From: an uncultured bacterium
Lineage (GTDB): Bacteria > Verrucomicrobiota > Kiritimatiellia > RFP12 > UBA1067
Direction of reading: 5' to 3'
NCBI GenBank assembly: GCA_902773475.1
Contig: CACYEO010000029.1
Location: forward strand, 1 to 12,423
DNA: 12,423 bases
The notes under the pieces are model-generated. The model saw only the letters and a list, made by a program, of their open reading frames with translations, was not told the DNA's origin and did not search any database. Both the position numbers and the translations under genes were made by a program. Positions 5,821-11,607 of the stretch are shown one piece after another; the first letter of the stretch is position 1; each line of letters opens with the position of its first letter.

Positions 5821-6857
5821 GATCCGTCTCCGTCCTCCGTATACTCCGGACCGTCCGGATCTTCGCCGGAACCGTCATCTTCGCCGCCGGACGGCGGCTT
5901 CAGGAAAATCGGGCGGAACTGCCTGTCCTCCGCGGAGTCTTCCTCCGGCGCGGACGGTTCCTCATCTGTCGCGACTCCGTCTCCGGGCGCAGCGTCCCCG
6001 TCCTGCGCGGCGGGCGGCTTCGCGTCCTTTTCCACCGCGACGTCGCCGTTCGCGTCGAGCCCCGGAAGATCCGGCGCGCCGTCTTCCTTTTTCTCCGGCT
6101 CGGGCGGTTTTTTCTTTTCGTAGCGCTTGGCGCGCTCTTTCGGATCGTCGCGCTGGAGCGTGGGGTCGAGTTCGTTGAGCTGCTGGAGCGACGAAAGGCC
6201 GAAATGCTCCAGGAAAAGCGGCGTGGTGCCGTAGAGATACGGATGCCCGGGCAGTTCGCTTCTGCCGACGAGCCGGACGAGCTGGAGATCGGTCAGGGTC
6301 TTCACCATCGTATCCACCGACACGCCGCGTATCTGCTCTATTTCCGCCTTTGATATCGGCTGGCGGTATGCGATTATGGCAAGCGTCTCGAGAGAGGCGC
6401 GGGAAAGGCGCGACGGCCTGTCGAGATGGAGCAGCGCGCGCACGTAGCGGCCGCATTCGGGAACGGTCTGCAACCGGTACGTTCCGCCGGAGTTCACGAG
6501 CTTGAAGCCGGTCTCGCCGCGCTCGAGCTCTTTTTCAAGGCCGCGGAGCGCGTTTTCTATTTCGCGCGAAGTGCACGAACCGTACACGGACATTACGTCC
6601 GCGTCGTCGCCCTCTTCGGGCTTCACGGAGCGGATGCATTCGCGCAGATCCGCGGCGGAAAGCGGCGATTCGGAAGCGAACAGCAGGGAGCCTACGATTT
6701 TCTGCAGCGACGACGGCAGCGGCACGGACGGTTCGCGGCGCGCGGGCTTTGCCGCAGGCGCGGAAGGCTCCGCGGCCTCCGGCGCGGCCGGTTCCGCGGC
6801 TCCGGCCTCCGGCGCGGCGGGTTCCGCCGCGGAGATCGTCTCTTCTTCAGTATTCAT
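5817..6857 (-). CDS. scpB: Segregation and condensation protein B
   Basis: ScpB dimerises through winged-helix domains and binds the ScpA linker, forming the bacterial SMC-ScpAB condensin that organises and segregates the chromosome. The core is residues about 48-232: the start LQKIVGSLLFASESPLSAADL, then the best-conserved block LETLAIIAYRQPISKAEIEQ at 156-175, RGVSVDTMVKTLTDL at 177-191, and GHPYLYGTTPLFLEHFGL at 204-221. The protein (346 aa) exceeds the usual 180-280 aa because of two additions. One is an Ala/Pro/Glu-rich N-terminus with a 10-residue repeat (residues 11-30). The other is a tail of about 114 residues after position 232, first basic (ERAKRYEKKKPPEP) and then acidic and disordered. 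The start chosen is the ATG at 6857, overlapping the scpA stop by 11 bp. A TTG four codons earlier is possible; neither has a strong ribosome site, so coupling to scpA is likely. Confidence 0.93.
   Translation of the reverse strand: MNTEEETISAAEPAAPEAGAAEPAAPEAAEPSAPAAKPARREPSVPLPSSLQKIVGSLLFASESPLSAADLRECIRSVKPEEGDDADVMSVYGSCTSREIENALRGLEKELERGETGFKLVNSGGTYRLQTVPECGRYVRALLHLDRPSRLSRASLETLAIIAYRQPISKAEIEQIRGVSVDTMVKTLTDLQLVRLVGRSELPGHPYLYGTTPLFLEHFGLSSLQQLNELDPTLQRDDPKERAKRYEKKKPPEPEKKEDGAPDLPGLDANGDVAVEKDAKPPAAQDGDAAPGDGVATDEEPSAPEEDSAEDRQFRPIFLKPPSGGEDDGSGEDPDGPEYTEDGDGS
6775..6834 (-). repeat. Two tandem 30 bp units encoding the Ala/Pro/Glu repeat of ScpB
   Basis: On the plus strand, unit 6775-6804 (GCCTCCGGCGCGGCCGGTTC...) is followed directly by 6805-6834, which shares its first 14 bases exactly and most of the rest. 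The units encode two copies of the 10-residue pattern AAEPAAPEA(G/A), followed by a degenerate third (EPSAPAAK). The pattern looks like a recent in-frame slippage or duplication within a disordered N-terminus. Confidence 0.6.
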
Positions 6858-7644
6858 CTGGCGTTTCAAGAGGCGTGTCGCCGTCCGTCTCGTCCGACGG
6901 CAATACGGTGATTTCGTGGAACGCGGCGTTCTGGAAAACGAGAATCCTGTGCTGGCGCAGGAGTTCCAGAAGCGCGAGGAAAGTGACTATTATCTCGCCG
7001 CGCGGAGACTGCGGCGTGAAGAGGCGCGAGAATGCGATGTTGCCGTCCTCGCGCACTTTTCCGAGGATCAGATCCATCTTGTCGGGCACGCTCCAGCGCA
7101 TGCCCTTGAGTTCGCCCGGCGGGATTTCCGCCGCGCGCGCGAGGACGGTCTGGAACGCGCCGAGCAGGTCGAAAAGCCCGATTCCGCGCAGCGCGCCGAC
7201 GGCGTCGGAGGCGGTTTTTTCAAACTTGGGCCTGCCGCCGCCATAGTCGTACGATTCAAGCGAGCGCACTTCGAATTCGGCGAGCCGCGACGCGGCGTCC
7301 TTGAATTTCTTGTACTCCACGAGCTGCCGCACGAGATCGAGGCGCGGATCGACCCACTCCTCGTCGCCGCCTTCCTCGGCGGCGCGCCTTTCCACGGGCA
7401 GGAGCATCCGCGATTTTATGACCATCAGCGTGGCGGCCATCACGACGAACTCCCCGGCGATGTCGAGGTCGAGCTTGCGCATCAGGTCCAGATACTCCAT
7501 GTACTGGACGGTTATCTTCTCGATCGGGATGTCGTAGATGTCCAGCTCGTCGCGGCGGATGAGGTACAGAAGCAGATCGAGAGGTCCTTCGAAGACCTCC
7601 AGATCCACCTTGTACTCCTCCGCGAAAAGCTCTGCCTGCGCCAT
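6847..7644 (-). CDS. scpA: Segregation and condensation protein A
   Basis: Kleisin subunit of the SMC-ScpAB condensin. Its N-terminal domain binds the SMC neck, its C-terminal winged helix binds the SMC cap, and its middle binds the ScpB dimer. The 265 aa length is typical. The N-terminal signature is clear: VDLEVFEGPLDLLLYLIRRD at 13-32, followed by DIYDIPIEKITVQYMEYL and EFVVMAATLMVIKSRMLLP at about 65-83. The C-terminal region has the winged-helix segment GEIIVTFLALLELLRQHRI. The ATG at 7644 has GGAG 7 nt upstream. The gene starts 17 bp after the trpS stop and overlaps scpB by 11 bp. Adjacency of trpS with scpAB recurs in other bacteria. Confidence is high. Confidence 0.96.
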   Translation of the reverse strand: MAQAELFAEEYKVDLEVFEGPLDLLLYLIRRDELDIYDIPIEKITVQYMEYLDLMRKLDLDIAGEFVVMAATLMVIKSRMLLPVERRAAEEGGDEEWVDPRLDLVRQLVEYKKFKDAASRLAEFEVRSLESYDYGGGRPKFEKTASDAVGALRGIGLFDLLGAFQTVLARAAEIPPGELKGMRWSVPDKMDLILGKVREDGNIAFSRLFTPQSPRGEIIVTFLALLELLRQHRILVFQNAAFHEITVLPSDETDGDTPLETPDEY

Positions 7645-7660
7645 GTCGCCGCTCCGCCCG

Positions 7661-8623
7661 CTACTCCAGGCCCACCGCCGCGCGGGCGCGGTGCAGCGTG
7701 TCCGACGCGCGTTCGCGGGCGCGGCGCGCGCCGTCTTTCAGCACGTCGGCCACGTAGTCCGGATCCTTTTCGAGTGCGGCGCGTTTTTCGCGGAACGGCG
7801 CGAACGTGCGCTCGTAGATTTCGAAAAGCGCCTTTTTCGCCTCGCCGTAGCCCATGCCGCCGGCGCGGAAGCGCGCCGCCATGGCGGCCGCCTCTTCGGG
7901 CGTCGCGAAGAGCTTGTAAAGACCGTATATCGAAGAAGCGTCCGGATCCTTGGGGTCTTCGACCGCCGCGCAGTCGGTCTTTATCCCCATTATCTGCTTG
8001 CGGATCCGCTTGAGATCGTCGAAAAGCCCGATCGTGTTGCCGTAGCTCTTGGACATCTTCTGCCCGTCGGTTCCGAGTATCACGGCGACGTTCTCGGCGA
8101 TCAGCGCGTCGGGGATCTTGAATATCTCGCCGTATGCGTTGTTGAACTTGATCGCGATGTCGCGCGTCACTTCGAGATGCTGCTTCTGATCCTTGCCGAC
8201 CGGGACTTTCTCGGCCTGCATCAGAAGGATGTCGGCGGCCATGAGGACCGGATACGTGAAAAGGCCGTGGGTCGCAGGCTTGCCGTGGGCAAGCTTGTCC
8301 TTGTACGAATGGCATCTTTCTATGAGTCCCATCGGGGTTATCACGGAAAGAAGCCACGCGAGCTCCTGCACTTCGGGAACGTCGCTCTGGCGGTAGAAGA
8401 CGGTGCGCGAGGGATCGAGACCGCAGGCGAGGAAGTCGAGCGCGACGTCGCGCACGCTTTCGCGCAGGAACTGCGGATCGCGCACCGTGGTCAGCGCGTG
8501 GTAGTCCGCTATGAAGAAAAACTCCTCGCCCTGCTCCTGCAGGGAGATCATCGGGCGCATCGCCCCGAAGTAGTTGCCGAGGTGCAGTTTGCCGGAAGGC
8601 TGTATGCCGGTCAGAATTGTCAT
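7661..8623 (-). CDS. trpS: Tryptophanyl-tRNA synthetase
   Basis: Cytoplasmic class Ic aminoacyl-tRNA synthetase that activates tryptophan with ATP and charges tRNA-Trp. The 320 aa length is normal for bacterial TrpS. The N-terminus TGIQPSGKLHLGNYFGA (5-21) contains the HIGH-type motif as HLGN at 14-17. The KMSKS loop is intact at 189-193 within GTDGQKMSKSYGN. Other family segments are visible: FFFIADYHALTT at 35-46 and PVLMAADILLMQAEKVPVGK at about 125-144. The C-terminal helical domain carries the anticodon-recognition region. The ATG at 8623 lies 2 nt after the nfo stop, and its AGGA ribosome site (7 nt upstream) is inside the end of nfo, so the two are tightly coupled. No T-box or leader is present, which fits internal placement in an operon. 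Confidence 0.97.
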   Translation of the reverse strand: MTILTGIQPSGKLHLGNYFGAMRPMISLQEQGEEFFFIADYHALTTVRDPQFLRESVRDVALDFLACGLDPSRTVFYRQSDVPEVQELAWLLSVITPMGLIERCHSYKDKLAHGKPATHGLFTYPVLMAADILLMQAEKVPVGKDQKQHLEVTRDIAIKFNNAYGEIFKIPDALIAENVAVILGTDGQKMSKSYGNTIGLFDDLKRIRKQIMGIKTDCAAVEDPKDPDASSIYGLYKLFATPEEAAAMAARFRAGGMGYGEAKKALFEIYERTFAPFREKRAALEKDPDYVADVLKDGARRARERASDTLHRARAAVGLE

Positions 8624-8625
8624 TT

Positions 8626-9468
8626 TCAGTTCCTGGCTTCCTCGCGGAGGGATTTCAGGAGCGCGATTTCCGCCCTGTATCCGTCGAGGTCGTTGGGGGT
8701 TTCAAGATAGAACGGCAGATCGCGCAGCAGGGGATGGTTCACGACGCGCGCAAGCGCGTCCAGGCCGATTTTGCCTTTTCCGATGCAGGCGTGGCGGTCC
8801 TTGCGCGCTCCGAGCGCGTTGAGCGAATCGTTCAGATGCACGGCCTTGAGCCGGTCGAGTCCGACCTCGCGGTCGAACGTTTCCAAGACGCCGTCGAGAC
8901 CGCCGGCGATGTCGTATCCGGCGTCCCACACGTGGCAGGTGTCCAGACACACTCCCAGGACGCCGCCGCACTCCACGCCGTCTATGATGCGGCGCAGTTC
9001 GCCGAAGTCGCGTCCCGTTTCGCTGCCTTTCCCCGCCATCGTCTCGAGCAGGACGGTCGTGGAGATGCCAGGGCGGAGGATGCGGTCGAGCATCGAAACT
9101 ATGTGCGCGATCCCGGCGTCCGCGCCCTGGCCCGTGTGCGAACCGGGATGGAAGTTGTACAGCGCGCCGGGGGTGTATTCAAGGCGTTTGAGATCGTCCG
9201 CCATCGTCGCTTCCGCGAACGCGCGGACGCGCGGCTCCGCGCCGGCGGCGTTCAGCGTGTACGGCGCGTGCGCAAGTATCGGGCCTATGCCGTGCGCGCG
9301 CGCGTACTCCATGAACGCCGCGGCGTCGTCCGGCGACACCGGCTTCGCGGCGCCCCCGCGCGGATTGCGCGTGAAGAACTGGAAGACGTTCGCGCCGATC
9401 GACACGGCGGTCTGGCCCATCGCCATGTACCCGCCGGCCGAAGAAAGATGGCAGCCTATCTTGAACAC
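8626..9468 (-). CDS. nfo: Endonuclease IV (AP endonuclease, Zn-dependent)
   Basis: Base-excision repair enzyme that nicks DNA 5' to abasic sites and trims blocked 3' ends. It is a TIM barrel with three zinc ions. The 280 aa length matches the family. All nine metal ligands known from the E. coli enzyme have equivalents: H67 (AHAPY), H107 (NFHPGSH), E142 (LETMAGKG), D176 and H179 (CLDTCH), H211 (HLNDS), D224 and H226 (DRHACIGKG), and E256 (LETPND). The N-terminus FKIGCHLSSAGG matches the family start, which supports initiation at GTG (9468). GGAGG lies 10 nt upstream, inside the 22 bp gap after the UDPGP gene. The product should be fully active. Confidence 0.97.
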   Translation of the reverse strand: MFKIGCHLSSAGGYMAMGQTAVSIGANVFQFFTRNPRGGAAKPVSPDDAAAFMEYARAHGIGPILAHAPYTLNAAGAEPRVRAFAEATMADDLKRLEYTPGALYNFHPGSHTGQGADAGIAHIVSMLDRILRPGISTTVLLETMAGKGSETGRDFGELRRIIDGVECGGVLGVCLDTCHVWDAGYDIAGGLDGVLETFDREVGLDRLKAVHLNDSLNALGARKDRHACIGKGKIGLDALARVVNHPLLRDLPFYLETPNDLDGYRAEIALLKSLREEARN

Positions 9469-9478
9469 TTTCCCCGTT

Positions 9479-9483
9479 CCTCC
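9479..9483 (-). promoter_or_regulatory. Shine-Dalgarno site for the GTG start of nfo
   Basis: GGAGG on the minus strand, 10 nt before the GTG at 9468, in the short gap between the UDPGP gene and nfo. No ATG is available near the conserved N-terminus, so this site supports the GTG start. Confidence 0.6.
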
Positions 9484-9490
9484 GCAGCCG

Positions 9491-10828
9491 TCACAGGAAC
9501 AGCCCGACGGACGCGATCTCCTGCGCGTCGAGGGCGTATACGGGATCGATCTCCACGGGGACGGACTCGTCCACCTTTATCCCGGCCTCCGCGAGCTGGC
9601 GGCGCCACTTCGCCTGGAGTCCGGCGCGGCACGTCGCGGGGGAATCGTTCCCTTCCGCGTTCTTGACGGGGAAGAATTCGTCCGCGCGGTCGAACGCGAG
9701 GTTCGTCACGCGCTTCGCGTCCGCGAGGCAGTCGAATATGAATTTCTCGAACTTCCATCCGTTCGGCGCTGAAGGCTTCACGGCGCGCCCCTTCGCGTCC
9801 ACGCACGGAATCTTCTTGTGCGCAAGGTGCAGCGGCATGTCCTTCGCCGCCTCTTTTTCGAGGAACGCGCGGTCGAACACGTGGATCGCCGGGGAACCGT
9901 ACTTGAAATAAAGCTCTCCGTCCTTCGTGCGGCGGTTGTTCATCTCGTCCGTCATTTCGGTGTATTCGATCATGTCGAACGAATCGCCGCGTTTCACGAC
10001 CATGCCGAGCCCCTCGCCGGGATCGCGCTTGGCGCAGAGTTTCAGCGAGTACTGGGACTTTTCAAGCACATGCAGACCGATGAAGGCGGGGTCGCAAATT
10101 TCCACGGCAGGGTTGTCCACCTGGAAATAGAAGAGCGTGCGCACGCCGCGTTTGCGCATGTCGGCGAAACAGCCGCGCTTCTCAAGCGCGTCCACCATGC
10201 CGCCGTGGCCGTCGGGCGACATGAATATCCTGTCCTTCGCGGCCATGATGATTTTGCCGCCGTCGTCCAGGCCGGGCCACATGCCCTGGGTGAAGAATAC
10301 CACGTTTTCGGGATCGAGTCCGAAAAATCCGTTCTGCTTGAAAAACGCGCGCGTCGCGGCATCGTTCGCCTCGCTCGTCATTATGTAGAGCGGGATGTCC
10401 GCCCCGTAGCGCAGGGAAAGCGCAAGCACTTTGCGGGCGTGGTAGTGGAAGAGCGACGCGTTGGTGATCGGTCCTATCTCGTAGGCGCCTTTGGGGCCGT
10501 CGAATCCCAGGCGCGAACCCTGGCCGCCCGCCACGAGCAGGACGCCGGTCCTGCCTGCGGCGATCTCTTTTTCGCCCGCGGCGACGGCGCGCGCGCGCGC
10601 CTTTCCGGCGAGTTCGTGGACCTTGGGCGCGACGGGCGCGCGCTTCTTCGCGGGCGGCTCGCCGCGCTTGGAAAGCAGGTCCGCCATGCGCGCGAGCGCG
10701 CGAAAATCTATCGAGGCTATCTGCGCGATGAGAGCCTCGCGGGAAGCCTTGCCGAGCTGCTTCCAGAAGCGCAGCACGTGTTCCTGTCCGTTTTCTTTCA
10801 GAATCTTTCCGGCCTGTGCGAAATCCAT
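9491..10828 (-). CDS. UDPGP-family nucleotidyltransferase, UDP-N-acetylhexosamine pyrophosphorylase (UAP1)-like
   Basis: Transfers UMP from UTP to a sugar-1-phosphate, giving a UDP-sugar and pyrophosphate; cytoplasmic. The 445 aa protein has a helical N-terminus (1-90) and then the nucleotide-binding loop LLVAGGQGSRLGFDGPKG at 97-114. DGHGG at 206-210 and the segment FQVDNPAVEICDPAFIGLHV at 235-254 follow. NGWKFEKFIFDCL at 356-368 and DEFFPVKNAEGNDSP at 383-397 complete the set. These blocks match the eukaryotic-type UAP1/AGX group better than bacterial GalU or GlmU, suggesting UDP-GlcNAc or UDP-GalNAc synthesis. UDP-glucose remains possible, because bacterial members of this family vary in specificity. 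The ATG has an AAGGGA-type ribosome site 6 nt upstream. It is the first gene of the minus-strand block, beginning at the divergent intergenic region, and nfo follows after 22 bp. Confidence 0.9.
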   Translation of the reverse strand: MDFAQAGKILKENGQEHVLRFWKQLGKASREALIAQIASIDFRALARMADLLSKRGEPPAKKRAPVAPKVHELAGKARARAVAAGEKEIAAGRTGVLLVAGGQGSRLGFDGPKGAYEIGPITNASLFHYHARKVLALSLRYGADIPLYIMTSEANDAATRAFFKQNGFFGLDPENVVFFTQGMWPGLDDGGKIIMAAKDRIFMSPDGHGGMVDALEKRGCFADMRKRGVRTLFYFQVDNPAVEICDPAFIGLHVLEKSQYSLKLCAKRDPGEGLGMVVKRGDSFDMIEYTEMTDEMNNRRTKDGELYFKYGSPAIHVFDRAFLEKEAAKDMPLHLAHKKIPCVDAKGRAVKPSAPNGWKFEKFIFDCLADAKRVTNLAFDRADEFFPVKNAEGNDSPATCRAGLQAKWRRQLAEAGIKVDESVPVEIDPVYALDAQEIASVGLFL

Positions 10829-10859
10829 GGCAATCCCTTTCTTTGCGTGAAGTTGGAGT

Positions 10860-10888
10860 ATTTAACCACAGAAAGCCCCTCCGCGCAA
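10860..10888 (-). promoter_or_regulatory. Candidate promoter for the minus-strand gene block
   Basis: On the minus strand TTGCGC (10888-10883) and TTAAAT (10865-10860) are separated by 17 bp. They match sigma-70 boxes at 3 of 6 and 4 of 6 positions. The predicted start lies roughly 20-25 nt before the UDPGP gene's ATG. Match quality is weak; position in the only large upstream gap is the main support. Confidence 0.3.
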
Positions 10889-10915
10889 GCACGGAAAATC
10901 CGGGTGCGGTTTTTT
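10889..10915 (+). terminator. Hairpin followed by six T in the divergent intergenic region
   Basis: GCACGGAAAATCCGGGTGC (10889-10907) can fold as GCAC/GTGC plus GGA/TCC with an AAA loop and a two-base bulge. T6 follows at 10910-10915. Read rightwards this resembles a weak Rho-independent terminator that could stop antisense transcripts from the UDPGP gene before the rnf promoter. The stem is short and bulged. Confidence 0.3.
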
Positions 10916-10943
10916 CGACAGCCGGGCAATTGCAAAGCATAAG
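10915..10943 (+). promoter_or_regulatory. Candidate sigma-70 promoter of rnfA
   Basis: TCGACA (10915-10920, 5 of 6 to TTGACA) and CATAAG (10938-10943, 4 of 6 to TATAAT) are separated by exactly 17 bp. The predicted transcript would start near 10950, leaving a leader of about 50 nt before the rnfA ATG. It lies in the 170 bp gap between divergent genes, the expected place. Confidence 0.45.
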
Positions 10944-10998
10944 AAAAAATCGCGCCCGCGCGGTTGCCGCCGCCCCCCGTAAATGGTAAACTCGCGGC

Positions 10999-11571
10999 AT
11001 GAAATACTTCTTGATTCTCGTCGGCGCGGTTCTGGCGAACAACTTCGTGTTGAGCCGCTTTCTCGGCTGCTGCCCGTTCCTGGGCGTTTCCAAGAAAACG
11101 GAAACCGCGCTGGGGATGTCCGGCGCGGTGGTGTTCGTGATGACCGCCGCGTCCGCCGTGACGTGGTGCCTCGACAGGTGGGTCCTGCGGCCGTGCGGCC
11201 TTGAATACATGCACACGCTGGCGTTCATCCTGGTGATCGCGGCGCTTGTGCAGTTCATCGACATGGCCATGAAACGCTTCGCGCCGCCCCTCCACGCCGC
11301 TCTGGGCATATTCCTGCCGCTCATAACCACGAACTGCGCGGTTCTCGGCGTGGCGGAGCTGAACGAAAAGGCCGGCAGCCCGTTCCTCGAATCCGTGTTC
11401 TTCTCGTTCGCGGCCGCGATCGGTTTCGGCCTCGCGCTCGTGGTCTTTTCGGGACTTCGCGAAAAACTCGCGCACGCCGCGCCGCCGCGCGCGTTCCAGG
11501 GCGTCGCGATCGCGCTTGTGACCGCCGGTCTGCTCGCCCTCGCTTTCATGGGATTCTCCGGCATGGTTTGA
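10999..11571 (+). CDS. rnfA: Rnf electron transport complex subunit A
   Basis: Integral membrane subunit of the Rnf complex, which moves electrons between ferredoxin and NAD+ while pumping Na+ or H+ across the inner membrane. The 190 aa protein has six predicted transmembrane segments and the RnfA signatures LANNFVLSRFLGCCPFLGV at 12-30 and LPLITTNCAVLGVAELN at 106-122. C25 and C113 correspond to the pair that, with RnfE cysteines, binds an iron-sulfur centre within the membrane in the Rnf/Nqr family. The ATG at 10999 gives the conserved N-terminus (MKYFLILVGAVLANNFVLSR), yet no Shine-Dalgarno sequence precedes it (GGTAAACTCGCGGC). A candidate promoter lies about 56 bp upstream, and rnfB follows after 36 bp. 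RsxA, the same subunit in enterobacteria, is the alternative name. Confidence 0.96.
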   Translation: MKYFLILVGAVLANNFVLSRFLGCCPFLGVSKKTETALGMSGAVVFVMTAASAVTWCLDRWVLRPCGLEYMHTLAFILVIAALVQFIDMAMKRFAPPLHAALGIFLPLITTNCAVLGVAELNEKAGSPFLESVFFSFAAAIGFGLALVVFSGLREKLAHAAPPRAFQGVAIALVTAGLLALAFMGFSGMV

Positions 11572-11595
11572 GATCCCGGACAAACAACCGCAAAA

Positions 11596-11599
11596 AGGA
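11596..11599 (+). promoter_or_regulatory. Shine-Dalgarno site of rnfB
   Basis: AGGA within AAAAAGGAAG, 8 nt before the ATG at 11608. An in-frame TTG at 11602 is only 2 nt away from it, too close for initiation, so the ATG is the start. Confidence 0.65.
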
Positions 11600-11607
11600 A
11601 GTTGCAA

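Noticed and set aside
2949..6123. Long plus-strand frames (2949-4790 and 4357-6123) opposite the unknown, LysM, lipoprotein and scpB genes
   Set aside because: Arg/Ala/Gly/Ser-rich low-complexity translations without motifs, antisense to genes with clear domains and ribosome sites.
6502..8710. Plus-strand frames (6502-8013 and 7538-8710) opposite scpA and trpS
   Set aside because: Antisense to unmistakable ScpA and TrpS; the translations have no recognisable fold or start signal.
8617..10942. Plus-strand frames (8617-9666 and 9818-10942) opposite nfo and the UDPGP gene
   Set aside because: Mirror-image frames of conserved enzymes with Arg/His/Val-heavy composition; no ribosome sites of note.
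10829..10998. Divergent intergenic region inspected for a small RNA, riboswitch or tRNA
   Set aside because: No tRNA-like fold, conserved riboswitch core or convincing small RNA was seen beyond the promoter candidates and one weak hairpin.
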